Assembly: GCF_900095885.1 (NCBI RefSeq)
Contig: NZ_LT615367.1
Location: 2,542,001-2,606,000 of the forward strand
DNA from: Dickeya aquatica
GTDB lineage: Bacteria > Pseudomonadota > Gammaproteobacteria > Enterobacterales > Enterobacteriaceae
Reading direction: 5' to 3'
DNA length: 64,000 bases
Shown: piece after piece, positions 9,225 through 18,569 of the stretch
How the letters are laid out: each line of letters begins with the position of its first letter
Position numbering within the stretch: the first letter of the stretch is position 1
Program-made: the position numbers and the translations under genes
The notes under the pieces: generated by a model
Told to the model about the DNA's origin: nothing
Database searches by the model: none
What the model saw: only the letters and a program-made list of their open reading frames with translations

Positions 9225-10783
9225 GACTGGTTCTCCTGCATGTGCCGCTCGCTCATGGTCTGGGTTTTGCTGGTGACGTCGATGGCGTCGATACGGCGGC
9301 TGTTGAACAGGTTGAACGAGGAATCGCTGCCGTGGCAGCCATCGCCGAAGCTAAAGCCGCAGCCATGCGCTTGCGGGAAAGCTTCACGCGCCAGTTCACG
9401 GTGGCTGGACGGCACCACGAAGCGATCTTCATAGTTGGCGATCGCCAGATAACGGTACATCTCCTCAGCCTGAGACTGCGTCAGCCCCACTTGCTCCAGC
9501 GCACTGATATCGGTTATCTGCTCGACAGTCTGCGCCCGTTTGTAATGACGCATCGCCAGCATGCGCCGCAATGCACGCAGCACCGGGCGGGTATCGCCCG
9601 CCGTCAGCAGGTTGGCCAGATATTGCACCGGAATACGCAGGCTCTCGACGTCCGGCAGCACCCCGCTGTGCGCCAGATTGCCCGCATCGGCCGCTGACTG
9701 AATCGGTGACAACGGCGGCACGTACCATACCATCGGCAGTGTGCGGTATTCCGGGTGCAGCGGCAGCGCCAGTTGCCATTCCACCGCCAGTTTGTACACC
9801 GGCGACTGCTGTGCGGCTTCAATGACACTGAGCGCAATGCCATCACGCTGCGCCTGTGCAATCACCTCGGGGTCATGCGGGTCGAGGAAAATGTCTAACT
9901 GGCGGCCATACAGGTCGGTTTCACTCTCTGTGGAGGCCGCCTGTTCAATGCGGTCGGCATCGTAGAGCAGTACACCCAGATAGCGGATACGGCCCACGCA
10001 GGTTTCCGAGCACAGCGTCGGCATACCGGATTCGATGCGCGGATAGCAGAAAATACATTTTTCCGATTTGCCGCTCTTCCAGTTGAAATAGATTTTCTTG
10101 TACGGGCAGCCGGTCAGGCACATGCGCCAGCCACGGCATTTATCCTGATCGATCAGCACAATGCCGTCTTCCGCCCGTTTGTAAATCGCCCCACTCGGAC
10201 AGGTGGCGACACACGCCGGGTTAAGGCAGTGCTCGCACAGTCGCGGTAAGTACATCATGAAGGTGTTTTCGAACTGTCCGTACATGTCTTTCTGCATGTC
10301 GTCAAAGTTCTTGTCCTGCGAACGTTTGCTGAACTCGCCACCCAGATCGTCTTCCCAGTTCGGACCGTTTTCGATCTTCTCCATGCGCTGGCCGGTTATC
10401 AGCGAACGCGGGCGAGCCACTGGCTGATGCCGGCTTTCGCCAGCACGTTGCAGGTGTGCGTAGTCGTAGTCAAACGGCTCGTAGTAGTCATCCAGCGCCG
10501 GCACATCCGGGTTGGCGAAAATCTTCGACAGCACCCCAACACGGTTGCCCATGCGTGGCTCCAGTCGACCGTTGATCTTACGAATCCAGCCGCCTTTCCA
10601 TTTTTCCTGATCTTCCCAGGCATGCGGGTAGCCGGTGCCCGGTTTGGTTTCCACGTTGTTGAACCAGGCGTACTCCACCCCTTCGCGGCTGGTCCAGACG
10701 TTTTTACAGGTCACCGAACAGGTGTGGCAGCCAATGCATTTATCCAGATTCAGCACCATGCCGACTTGTGAACGAATTTTCAT
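9221..10783 (-). CDS. narH: Respiratory nitrate reductase beta subunit NarH
   Basis: 520 residues. Four cysteine clusters are visible: CIGCHTCSVTC near residue 19, CEHCLNPACVATCP, CRGWRMCLTGCP in which Trp replaces one Cys (the 3Fe-4S hallmark), and CIFCYPRIESGMPTLCSETC. They hold three 4Fe-4S and one 3Fe-4S centre that carry electrons from NarI haem to NarG. Its ATG shares the A of the narG TGA (TGATG). Confidence 0.97.
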   Translation of the reverse strand: MKIRSQVGMVLNLDKCIGCHTCSVTCKNVWTSREGVEYAWFNNVETKPGTGYPHAWEDQEKWKGGWIRKINGRLEPRMGNRVGVLSKIFANPDVPALDDYYEPFDYDYAHLQRAGESRHQPVARPRSLITGQRMEKIENGPNWEDDLGGEFSKRSQDKNFDDMQKDMYGQFENTFMMYLPRLCEHCLNPACVATCPSGAIYKRAEDGIVLIDQDKCRGWRMCLTGCPYKKIYFNWKSGKSEKCIFCYPRIESGMPTLCSETCVGRIRYLGVLLYDADRIEQAASTESETDLYGRQLDIFLDPHDPEVIAQAQRDGIALSVIEAAQQSPVYKLAVEWQLALPLHPEYRTLPMVWYVPPLSPIQSAADAGNLAHSGVLPDVESLRIPVQYLANLLTAGDTRPVLRALRRMLAMRHYKRAQTVEQITDISALEQVGLTQSQAEEMYRYLAIANYEDRFVVPSSHRELAREAFPQAHGCGFSFGDGCHGSDSSFNLFNSRRIDAIDVTSKTQTMSERHMQENQS

Positions 10784-13700
10784 CAGGCTTTCTCCTGCAG
10801 ATGAGGTTGCACATGGGAAGACAGGTCGTCATGGCTGTCCTCATCCAGCCAGTCGATGCGGTTCATTTTGCGAACCACCACAAACTCATCGCGGTTAGAA
10901 CCGACGGTGCCGTAATAGTTAAAGCCGTAAGCCAGTTGAGCGTAACCGCCAATCATATGGGTCGGTTTCGGGCAAACGCGCGTCACCGAGTTATGGATAC
11001 CACCGCGCTGGCCGGTAATTTCCGAGCCCGGCAGGTTTACCAAGCGCTCCTGCGCGTGGTACATCATGGTCATCCCGGCGGGAATACGCTGGCTCACCAC
11101 CGCACGTGCCGTCAGCGCACCGTTGGCGTTGAACACTTCCACCCAGTCGTTGTCGGCAATATTCAGTTCACGGGCGTCGTCTTCGCTCAGCCAGACAATT
11201 GGCCCGCCGCGCCCCAGTGTCAGCATCAGCAGGTTGTCGCTGTAGGTGGAGTGAATCCCCCACTTCTGATGCGGCGTCAGGAAGTTGAGCGCTTTTTCCG
11301 GGTTGCCGTTGGGCTTGTTGTTCAGCAACGGTTGTGCCGCGCGGGTATCCACCGGCGGGCGGTACACCAGCAGGCTTTCGCCGAAGGCCCGCATCCACTC
11401 ATGATCCTGATACAGTTGCTGGCGACCGGAGAGGGTGCGCCACGGGATCAGCTCATGCACGTTGGTGTAGCAGGCGTTGTAAGAGACATGCTCATCTTCA
11501 AGGCCAGACCAGGTGGGGCTGGAGATGATTTTGCGCGGCTGCGCCTGAATATCGCGGAAGCGGATTTTCTCGTCTTCTTTCGGGTGCGCCAGATGGGTGT
11601 GATCGCGCCCGGTGACCTTGCCCAACGCTTCCCAGGCTTTCACCGCTACCTGGCCGTTGGTTTCCGGTGCCAGCGACAAAATCACTTCGGCAGCATCGAT
11701 GGCGCTGTCGATTCTTGGGCGACCGGCTGCCGCGCCCGCTTCCTGCACGCGGTTCAGGCGTTTGAGGAAATCCACTTCGTTTTGGGTATTCCAGCTAATG
11801 CCTTTACCGCCGTTGCCGAGTTTATCCAGCAACGGGCCAAGTGAGGTAAAGCGGGCATACAGGTTCGGGTAGTCGCGCTCCACCACCATAATGTGCGGCG
11901 CGGTTTTCCCCGGAATCAGGTCACACTCGCCTTTTTTCCAGTCTTTCACGCCCAGCGGCTGCGCCAGTTCGGCGGCGGAGTCGTGCTGGATGGGCAGTGT
12001 CACCACATCGGTTTCGACCCCAAGGTGGCCCTGACACACGCGGGAGAAGGTTTTCGCCAGCCCTTTATAGATGTCCCAGTCGGTTTTCGACTCCCAGGCC
12101 GGGTCAACCGCTGCCGACAACGGATGAATGAACGGATGCATGTCCGAGGTGTTCATGTCGTCTTTTTCATACCAGGTAGCGGTCGGCAACACGATGTCGG
12201 AATAGAGACAGGTACTGGACATACGGAAATCCAGCGTCACCACCAGATCCAGTTTGCCTTCACCGCCTTGTGCGCGCCATTCCACTTCTTCCGGCGTCAC
12301 GGCACCCTGCTCGCCTAAATCTTGCCCCTGAATACCGTGTTCGGTGCCCAGCAGGTACTTAAGCATGTACTCATGGCCCTTACCGGAAGAACCCAGCAGG
12401 TTGGAGCGCCAGATAAACAGGTTACGCGGAAAGTTTTGCGGGTTGTCCGGTTGTTCGGCAGCAAAACGCAGACGACCGGTTTTCAGCTCCGCCACGGTGA
12501 ACTCCTGCGGCGACATGCCAGCGGCGGCGGCCTGCCCGGCGATATGCAGCGGGTTGGCCCCCAGTTGCGGCGCGGATGGCAGCCAGCCCATGCGCTCGGC
12601 GCGCACGTTAAAGTCAATCAGGCTGCCGCTAAAACGTGATGAGTCTGCCAGCGGTGACAAGAACTCTTGCGGCGCGACGGTTTCATAACGCCACTGGCTG
12701 GAGTGGTTATAGAAAAACGAGGTGCTGTTCATGTGGCGCGGCGGACGCTGCCAGTCCAGCCCGAACGCCAGCGGTAACCAGCCGGTTTGCGGGCGCAGTT
12801 TCTCCTGGCCAACATAGTGCGCCCAGCCGCCACCGCTCTGCCCGACACAGCCGCAGAAGATCAGCATATTGATGATGCCACGGTAGTTCATGTCGAGGTG
12901 ATACCAGTGGTTCATCCCGGCACCGACGATGATCATCGACCGGCCATGGGTTTTGTCGGCGTTGTCGGCAAATTCGCGCGCAATACGAATAATGTTCTGC
13001 CGTGACACACCGGTTATTTGCTCGGCCCACGCCGGGGTATAGGCTTTCACCTGATCGTAATCGCTGGCGCATTGTTCGTCATTCAGGCAGCGATCCACAC
13101 CGTAGTTGGCGAGTGTCAGGTCAAAAACGCTGGTGACTAACCCTTGCTGCCCATCGGCCAGCGTCAGGTGTTTCACCGGCAACTGATGCAGCAGTACCTC
13201 ATCAAGTGCGACACTGGCAAAATGTTCACTGGCCGCCCCGCCAAAATAGGGGAAGCCGACGGATACCACCTCGTCATGGTGGCCCAGCAAGCTCAGTTGC
13301 AGGTTCACTTCGCGCTGGCTTCCGCCTTCACGCGCTTCCAGGTTCCATTTACCCTGTTCGCCCCAGCGATAACCGATAGAACCCTGCGGTGCCACCAGCT
13401 CGCCGGTGGTTTCATCAATGGCGATGGTTTTCCATTCCGGGTTGTTTTCCTCGCCCAGATTGCCCACCAGGTCAGCAGCGCGCAGTAAACGTCCGGCGGC
13501 ATAGCTGCCGTCGGCACGCGGCTCCAGCAGCACCAGCATCGGCATGTCGGTATAGCGGCGCACGTAATCGGTAAAATACTGACGCGGCTGCCTGAGATGG
13601 AACTCGTTGAGGATAACGTGGCCCATTGCCAGCGCCAGCGCGCTGTCGGTGCCCTGTTTCGGGTTCAGCCACTGATCGCACAGTTTGGCGATTTCGGCGT

Positions 13701-14553
13701 AATCCGGGGTAATGGCGACCGTTTTAGTGCCTTTGTAACGCACTTCAGCAAAGAAATGCGCGTCAGGGGTACGGGTCTGCGGGACGTTAGAGCCCCAGGC
13801 GATAATGTACGACGAGTTATACCAGTCGGCCGATTCCGGCACGTCGGTTTGCTCGCCCCAGGTTTGCGGTGAGGCGGGCGGCAGGTCGCAATACCAGTCG
13901 TAAAAGCTCAGGCACACCCCGCCCAGCAGCGACAGGTAACGGGCACCGGCCGCATAGGACACCATCGACATCGCCGGGATCGGCGAAAAGCCAATAATCC
14001 GGTCGGGGCCGAAGGTTTTGGCGGTGTAGACGTTAGCAGCAGCAATCAGCTCATTCACTTCCTGCCAGTCGGCACGGACAAAACCACCGCGACCACGCAC
14101 TTGTTTATATTCTTTGGTTTTATTGGTATCGCCAACAATCGACGCCCAGGCATCGACCGGGTCGGCATGGTGCCGACGCGCTTCACGCCACAGTTTCATC
14201 AGGCGCTTGCGCATCATCGGGTATTTCAGGCGATTGGCACTGTAGAGATACCAGGAATAGCTGGCACCGCGTGGGCAGCCGCGCGGTTCATGGTTTGGCA
14301 GATCCGGTCGGGTGCGCGGGTAATCGGTTTGCTGCGTCTCCCAAGTGACCAGCCCGTTTTTGACGTAAATCTTCCAGCTGCACGAACCGGTACAGTTGAC
14401 GCCATGCGTCGAACGCACCACTTTGTCATGTTGCCAGCGGCTACGGTAGCCATCCTCCCAGTCACGATTAGTATTCAGCGTCTGACCGTGATCGCCGGAA
14501 AACGGCTCGGCCACCTGTTTGAAATAACGTAACCGGTCAAGAAATTTGCTCAT
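10783..14553 (-). CDS. narG: Respiratory nitrate reductase alpha subunit NarG
   Basis: 1256 residues from MSKFLDRLRYFKQ, aligning with E. coli NarG from its first residue. An in-frame extension of 17 codons upstream is rejected because this ATG has a good Shine-Dalgarno (caggagag). It is the Mo-bis-MGD catalytic subunit, reducing nitrate to nitrite at the cytoplasmic face. The N-terminus has the His-Cys FS0 ligands (STHGVNCTGSCSW) and the twin-arginine-like remnant NYRSRW region; GYNSSYI-type and TWYEKDDMNTSDMHPF motifs follow. No frameshift in 3.8 kb. Operon narGHJI. Confidence 0.97.
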   Translation of the reverse strand: MSKFLDRLRYFKQVAEPFSGDHGQTLNTNRDWEDGYRSRWQHDKVVRSTHGVNCTGSCSWKIYVKNGLVTWETQQTDYPRTRPDLPNHEPRGCPRGASYSWYLYSANRLKYPMMRKRLMKLWREARRHHADPVDAWASIVGDTNKTKEYKQVRGRGGFVRADWQEVNELIAAANVYTAKTFGPDRIIGFSPIPAMSMVSYAAGARYLSLLGGVCLSFYDWYCDLPPASPQTWGEQTDVPESADWYNSSYIIAWGSNVPQTRTPDAHFFAEVRYKGTKTVAITPDYAEIAKLCDQWLNPKQGTDSALALAMGHVILNEFHLRQPRQYFTDYVRRYTDMPMLVLLEPRADGSYAAGRLLRAADLVGNLGEENNPEWKTIAIDETTGELVAPQGSIGYRWGEQGKWNLEAREGGSQREVNLQLSLLGHHDEVVSVGFPYFGGAASEHFASVALDEVLLHQLPVKHLTLADGQQGLVTSVFDLTLANYGVDRCLNDEQCASDYDQVKAYTPAWAEQITGVSRQNIIRIAREFADNADKTHGRSMIIVGAGMNHWYHLDMNYRGIINMLIFCGCVGQSGGGWAHYVGQEKLRPQTGWLPLAFGLDWQRPPRHMNSTSFFYNHSSQWRYETVAPQEFLSPLADSSRFSGSLIDFNVRAERMGWLPSAPQLGANPLHIAGQAAAAGMSPQEFTVAELKTGRLRFAAEQPDNPQNFPRNLFIWRSNLLGSSGKGHEYMLKYLLGTEHGIQGQDLGEQGAVTPEEVEWRAQGGEGKLDLVVTLDFRMSSTCLYSDIVLPTATWYEKDDMNTSDMHPFIHPLSAAVDPAWESKTDWDIYKGLAKTFSRVCQGHLGVETDVVTLPIQHDSAAELAQPLGVKDWKKGECDLIPGKTAPHIMVVERDYPNLYARFTSLGPLLDKLGNGGKGISWNTQNEVDFLKRLNRVQEAGAAAGRPRIDSAIDAAEVILSLAPETNGQVAVKAWEALGKVTGRDHTHLAHPKEDEKIRFRDIQAQPRKIISSPTWSGLEDEHVSYNACYTNVHELIPWRTLSGRQQLYQDHEWMRAFGESLLVYRPPVDTRAAQPLLNNKPNGNPEKALNFLTPHQKWGIHSTYSDNLLMLTLGRGGPIVWLSEDDARELNIADNDWVEVFNANGALTARAVVSQRIPAGMTMMYHAQERLVNLPGSEITGQRGGIHNSVTRVCPKPTHMIGGYAQLAYGFNYYGTVGSNRDEFVVVRKMNRIDWLDEDSHDDLSSHVQPHLQEKA

Positions 14554-14656
14554 CCGGACTCTCCTGCTGCGGAGCCTGACGGCTCCTGTCGTTATGAAAT
14601 ACACCCGACGGGTTGCTCACTGGGGCGTAGCGTAGCCAGCAGAAGGGAGCCTGAAC

Positions 14657-14670
14657 TTGACAGCGATCAA
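14657..14670 (-). promoter_or_regulatory. FNR box upstream of narG
   Basis: On the minus strand the sequence reads TTGAT-CGCT-GTCAA, nine of ten consensus positions for FNR (TTGAT-N4-ATCAA). A centre at -41.5 puts the start of transcription near 14622, where TACGCT (14635-14630) could be the -10. That gives a leader of about 70 nt to the narG ATG. Anaerobic activation is expected. Confidence 0.75.
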
Positions 14671-15162
14671 GCAAGCCCGGGCCCGCGCCGGACGGCAACG
14701 GCAGAAATACCACCAAAGGATTATCCGAAAAAAACAATCTAATAAACTGATAAAAAAGGAAATTTATTGATATGCAACGATCAGGTGAGCCGATACTTAC
14801 CCCCGGTGACTATTTGGAGGTAGTAGGCTCATGCGCCGGGTTGTAAATACGTCAGCTATCAATACATCAGCGTTCAGGTAGGAAAGGTCATCGTACCAAG
14901 ATGTGAATGGAAACATTACTTGATAGAAAGCGCATCTGGACTGAGAAGAATTTAAACCAGATGTAATCTGACAGATACCTGTATAAATAACCGGCAACTG
15001 CCAGATCAGGTCGGAGCTAATATTTTTATGGTGGGAAATATTTTCATTTCAACCATAATGATTTGCTGTTAAAAGAAATAAGAACAGCCTGACTTGCATC
15101 AAAAATACTTGATACTGCCTATAACCAGTTGTTCTTATTAATAAATAATTACTATTAAATTA
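14671..15162. other. Intergenic region between narG promoter and the FYVE-finger gene
   Basis: About 490 bases with no gene that I can support. The stretch is AT-rich, like the acquired gene to its right. The NarL/IHF region of narG would be expected in its left part, but I saw no clear paired heptamers. Confidence 0.4.
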
Positions 15163-16161
15163 TTATGGATAGAAATTGGCACAAGTAATACACACTTTCT
15201 GTAATCCCTGATTACCATTATCAGCGGATACTCTAACATTTTTTTCTCTGGTACACGTATCGCAAATCAGTTTTGCACAAATTCGGCAGTGATGTCTATG
15301 CCATTTACTGACCGCAGCATTGCACACTTGACAGAGACCATGGGAATCTGGAGTCCATAGCCTGTTGCTCACTTGTATTGCTCCAGGCTTTGCTGTGGCT
15401 GCATCTGAAACCTTCCAAGTACTTACCTTATACCACATTGCTTCATTTATCTTCGAAGCCGCAACAAACCGATCCCTTATATCATCTACCGTTGGAAAGC
15501 TACCTAAAAATTGGTGTACTTGAAGGTTCGCATTATTTATATTCTCACAATTTGCTGAAGGGGAACATGTACCGTAGAATAGCTCCTTAGCAGCCAAACG
15601 ATTTTCTTTATCATCTCCAATCATCACTTTCGTAAGATGCTCTATAAATTTCACACAGGTAAACTTTTGATCACGTTGAATATCAGTTGTAAGGTTGTAT
15701 CCTGTGACACCAACTGCCATATACCCTTGATATATCTTTATATCACTATTGAAAATGACCAATGTAAAACTATGACAGCCAAGACAAACCCCATAATAAC
15801 CGTCTTTATTAAGTACATTATTTATTAACCACTTAAGGCATTCCTCTTTGCTCAGAATGGCTCCGGACTTCCCTTGTTTGTTGTCAAATATTATTTTCCA
15901 TTCCCCTGTAATAATCTGATCTCGCAAATAGGAAGTTACTTGTCCACATGAAGATTGGAAATTGTCCGCACCAGATGAGAACCGATTGTAAATAGTCCCC
16001 ATGTCATGGGAAGGGAATGTTCCATTTTGATCAATAAAGCTATAAGCAAGCGTAGTAGGATCAAATATCTTTACTTCCAGCTCATAAGGTTTTATTGCAT
16101 GGTCGGGTAATGTATTCCTTGCTGCATAAAACCCATCACGAATGTCATTTACAGTATGCAT
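15163..16161 (-). CDS. Hypothetical protein with C-terminal FYVE-type zinc finger
   Basis: 332 residues from the ATG that has GGAGG four bases upstream; an earlier in-frame ATG (16179) has no ribosome site. Residues 269-327 carry a complete FYVE signature: W269-x-x-D272, C277-x2-C280, RHHCR at 289-293 with C292-x2-C295, C300-x2-C303 and K-V-C324-x2-C327. This gives eight zinc ligands in cross-brace order. A short motif is duplicated: TVNDIRDGFYAAR (3-15) and TVDDIRDRFVAAS (224-236). C72 (SSCGQVTSYL) and H130 followed by YQ (144-145) resemble a papain-fold Cys-His arrangement, but this is a weak guess. No signal peptide or membrane helix. AT-rich and lodged between narK and narG, hence acquired. 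Function unknown. Confidence 0.72.
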   Translation of the reverse strand: MHTVNDIRDGFYAARNTLPDHAIKPYELEVKIFDPTTLAYSFIDQNGTFPSHDMGTIYNRFSSGADNFQSSCGQVTSYLRDQIITGEWKIIFDNKQGKSGAILSKEECLKWLINNVLNKDGYYGVCLGCHSFTLVIFNSDIKIYQGYMAVGVTGYNLTTDIQRDQKFTCVKFIEHLTKVMIGDDKENRLAAKELFYGTCSPSANCENINNANLQVHQFLGSFPTVDDIRDRFVAASKINEAMWYKVSTWKVSDAATAKPGAIQVSNRLWTPDSHGLCQVCNAAVSKWHRHHCRICAKLICDTCTREKNVRVSADNGNQGLQKVCITCANFYP

Positions 16162-16419
16162 ATATCCTCCAGTAGCCATGTATGGTTAAGAAATTTAAAA
16201 ATTCATATAAAAAAGTCAGAGTCAATTTAAATTAATGATTTCTATATAGCTTAGAGGCAAAATGAATATGGCTATAGGTGGAAACAATTCAATGTTAGGT
16301 TAAATGAATGGAAACGAAATTTGAATACAAATTAACTCATGTTTTTTCACCATACTGCCTATTATATAACTTTGACCATAGCGGTTCTCATAGTAACCGG
16401 ATCGCATAAAACACAGCGT
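16162..16419. other. AT-rich intergenic region upstream of the FYVE-finger gene
   Basis: There is no gene here. The promoter of the minus-strand gene should lie at 16165-16260. To the right the sequence runs into an IS relic. Confidence 0.4.
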
Positions 16420-16677
16420 TGGCCGATAAGAGGTATTCGAGTCAGTCTCTGCGTTATTATCTGAAAAAAGGACTAAAATCCGCTATTCCATTCAGGTCAA
16501 ATGAAAAGGCCAGCCGGGATAAACTGAGAAAACTCAATATCCGGTGGTACAAAAACGTAACGTCGTTGAACGCTGTTTTGCCCGCCTGAAAGAGCACCGC
16601 CGTATTGCCATCGGCCAGAGAAAACAGCCAGAAACGACCTGCTTATGCTTAAACTGGGAGTCATTCGGTTATTTTTA
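16420..16677 (+). mobile_element. IS5-family transposase relic (3' end, frameshifted)
   Basis: Translation in two adjoining frames gives RYSSQSLRYYLKKGLKSAIPFRSN, then after a frame change RNVVERCFARLKEHRRIAI. The second block is the characteristic C-terminal DDE-region motif of IS5/IS427-type transposases (RNVVER-F-RLK--RRIA). The N-terminal two thirds and both terminal repeats are missing. It marks the edge of the DNA inserted between narK and narG. Confidence 0.75.
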
Positions 16678-16795
16678 AAGCAGCAATTAAGTTAATGATG
16701 AGATGACAACAAGGCCGTGTGCATTGCCAGCACGGCCTTGTTGCCAGCATTAGTTGCTGGAGTTGTCTGGTTATCGCCACTGCCGAGACACTGAC

Positions 16796-18187
16796 TTAGC
16801 CGCGTGCGTTACGCCCGTAGCACAGCCAGGTAATCAGCACGCAGGCGACATAAAACAGCACAAAAATTTTCATCGCCCCGGCCGGTGAACCGGTCAGCGC
16901 CAGTGAGGTGCCAAAGGCTTTGGGAATGAAGAACCCCCCGATAGCCCCTATCGCCGAAATAAAGCCCAGCGCCGCCGCCGTATCGGTCACGGCCATGCGC
17001 TGTGCTTGCGCGTCACTGCCACCGGCTGCGGTGACACGGGCAAGGGTCAGGCCGCGGAAAATCACCGCAATCATCTGAAACGTCGAGCCGCTGCCCAGCC
17101 CGGCGGTTAAAAACAGCAGCATGAAAATGCCAAAGAACAGCAGGAAAGACCCCGGTTGATTTTCTCCCGGCAGTGCCGTAAACAGCAGCAGAGAGAACAC
17201 CGCCATCAACATAAAGGTGATGAGCGTGACCTTCACACCGCCAAACCGGTCTGACAGCATGCCACCTACCGGCCTTGCCAGTGCGCCCAACAACGGGCCA
17301 AAGAAGGCATAGTGCAAAACAATCACATCCGGGAACTGGGTTTTTGACAGCATGGCAAACCCGGCGGAAAAGCCGATAAACGAGCCGAACGCCGATAGAT
17401 ACAGCACGCTGAGGATCCACAAATGTGCGCGTTTGAGCACCGGCAACTGCTGGCGCAGCGACGCCTTAGCGGTGGACAGATCGTTCATGCCAAACCAGGC
17501 GGCCGCCGAGGCGATAAGCAGCAGTGGCACCCAGACCCAGGGCGCATTTTGTAACCACACCTGGCTGCCATCCGGTTGCATGATGCCGTTGCCGGTAAAA
17601 CTCAGCACCGGCAGGAAAATCACCACGGGTACCAGCAGTTGCATCACACTGACACCCAGATTGCCGAAGCCACCGTTTAATCCCAGCGCGCTGCCTTGCT
17701 GTGCCTTGGGAAAAAAGAAACTGATATTGGCCATGCTGGAGGCAAAGTTAGCACCGGCAAACCCGCACAACAGGGAGATGATGATGAAGACGTTATAATC
17801 CGTCTGCGGGTTTTGCACAGCAAACCCAAGCCACACGCAGGGAATGACCAGGATAACGGTGCTCAATGTTGTCCAGCGCCGCCCACCGGCCAGCGGAATG
17901 ATAAACGAGTAAGGTACGCGCAGCAGCGCACCAGATACCGATGGCAGCGCCGTCAGCATAAACAGTTGATCGGTACTAAAATGAAAACCAACCTTGTTCA
18001 GGTTAACGGCAACGGTGCTAAATAACATCCAGACACAAAAGGCCAGCAACAGGCAAGGGATTGAAATCCAAAGATTACGTCGGGCAATGTGACGCCCGGA
18101 CTGGTGCCAAAACAGTGTCTCTTCCGGTCGCCATTCCCGGATAACCGTCTGTCGTGACGAATCTGGCGTAGTAGTGGAGTGTGTCAT
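16796..18187 (-). CDS. narK: Nitrate/nitrite transporter NarK
   Basis: 463 residues from MTHSTTT, the same length as E. coli NarK and colinear with it; a TTG three codons upstream is too close to the ribosome site. Major facilitator protein with 12 membrane helices and the nitrate signature motifs GFAGANFASSMANISFFFP and GLGSGSTFQMIAVIFR, with the substrate-binding Arg in LLRVPYSF and the second Arg in the other half. It imports nitrate and exports nitrite. Divergent from narXL. In E. coli it directly precedes narG; here 2.2 kb of foreign DNA intervenes. Confidence 0.95.
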   Translation of the reverse strand: MTHSTTTPDSSRQTVIREWRPEETLFWHQSGRHIARRNLWISIPCLLLAFCVWMLFSTVAVNLNKVGFHFSTDQLFMLTALPSVSGALLRVPYSFIIPLAGGRRWTTLSTVILVIPCVWLGFAVQNPQTDYNVFIIISLLCGFAGANFASSMANISFFFPKAQQGSALGLNGGFGNLGVSVMQLLVPVVIFLPVLSFTGNGIMQPDGSQVWLQNAPWVWVPLLLIASAAAWFGMNDLSTAKASLRQQLPVLKRAHLWILSVLYLSAFGSFIGFSAGFAMLSKTQFPDVIVLHYAFFGPLLGALARPVGGMLSDRFGGVKVTLITFMLMAVFSLLLFTALPGENQPGSFLLFFGIFMLLFLTAGLGSGSTFQMIAVIFRGLTLARVTAAGGSDAQAQRMAVTDTAAALGFISAIGAIGGFFIPKAFGTSLALTGSPAGAMKIFVLFYVACVLITWLCYGRNARG

Positions 18188-18258
18188 AAATAACAAGCCT
18201 CAGTCAGAAAAGCGCTCTATTCTCACGCGCCACCTTAGAAGGTCTGCACCGGGTAACG

Positions 18259-18272
18259 TTGATGTGCATCAA
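18259..18272 (-). promoter_or_regulatory. FNR box of narK
   Basis: TTGAT-GTGC-ATCAA is a perfect FNR consensus, 72 bp upstream of the narK ATG. A class II position (-41.5) would place the start near 18224. Confidence 0.85.
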
Positions 18273-18421
18273 CCCCCTGACGGGTAAAATGCCGCCGACG
18301 CGCGCGCTCCACTTCCAAAGGAGTAGCCAGATTTATAATAAATAATCATTAAATTTCAGATTATTAGCACGAAACGCGGCGCATACCTTCTCGCCGGTTT
18401 TAGGGCGCGGAAATTCAGGAT

Positions 18422-18437
18422 TACCCCTTTATGGGTA
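18422..18437. promoter_or_regulatory. NarL/NarP 7-2-7 binding site
   Basis: TACCCCT-TT-ATGGGTA is a perfect inverted pair of TACYYMT heptamers with 2-bp spacing, the high-affinity arrangement for phospho-NarL. It lies between narK and narX, about 157 bp upstream of the narK FNR box and about 135 bp before the narX start, and could serve both promoters. Confidence 0.8.
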
Positions 18438-18569
18438 TAGGGTTGTCTACCAAAATAAGAAAAAATGCCCTGGTGGCGTGGGTCGCGGCCTGAGGGCGCG
18501 CTATCGGCCTGTTTCTGCGGCAGTTTACGGCTATGCCAACGTATTTTCTTTCGTACAGGCGGTTTCTTG

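Noticed and set aside
10768..11844. 358-residue plus-strand frame opposite narG
   Set aside because: Antisense shadow of a GC-rich gene with strong third-position bias; no ribosome site and no family resemblance.
15178..16161. Ordinary C4 zinc ribbon instead of FYVE
   Set aside because: W-x2-D, RHHCR and the K-V-C element occur together in the right order with eight ligands, which a simple ribbon would not show.
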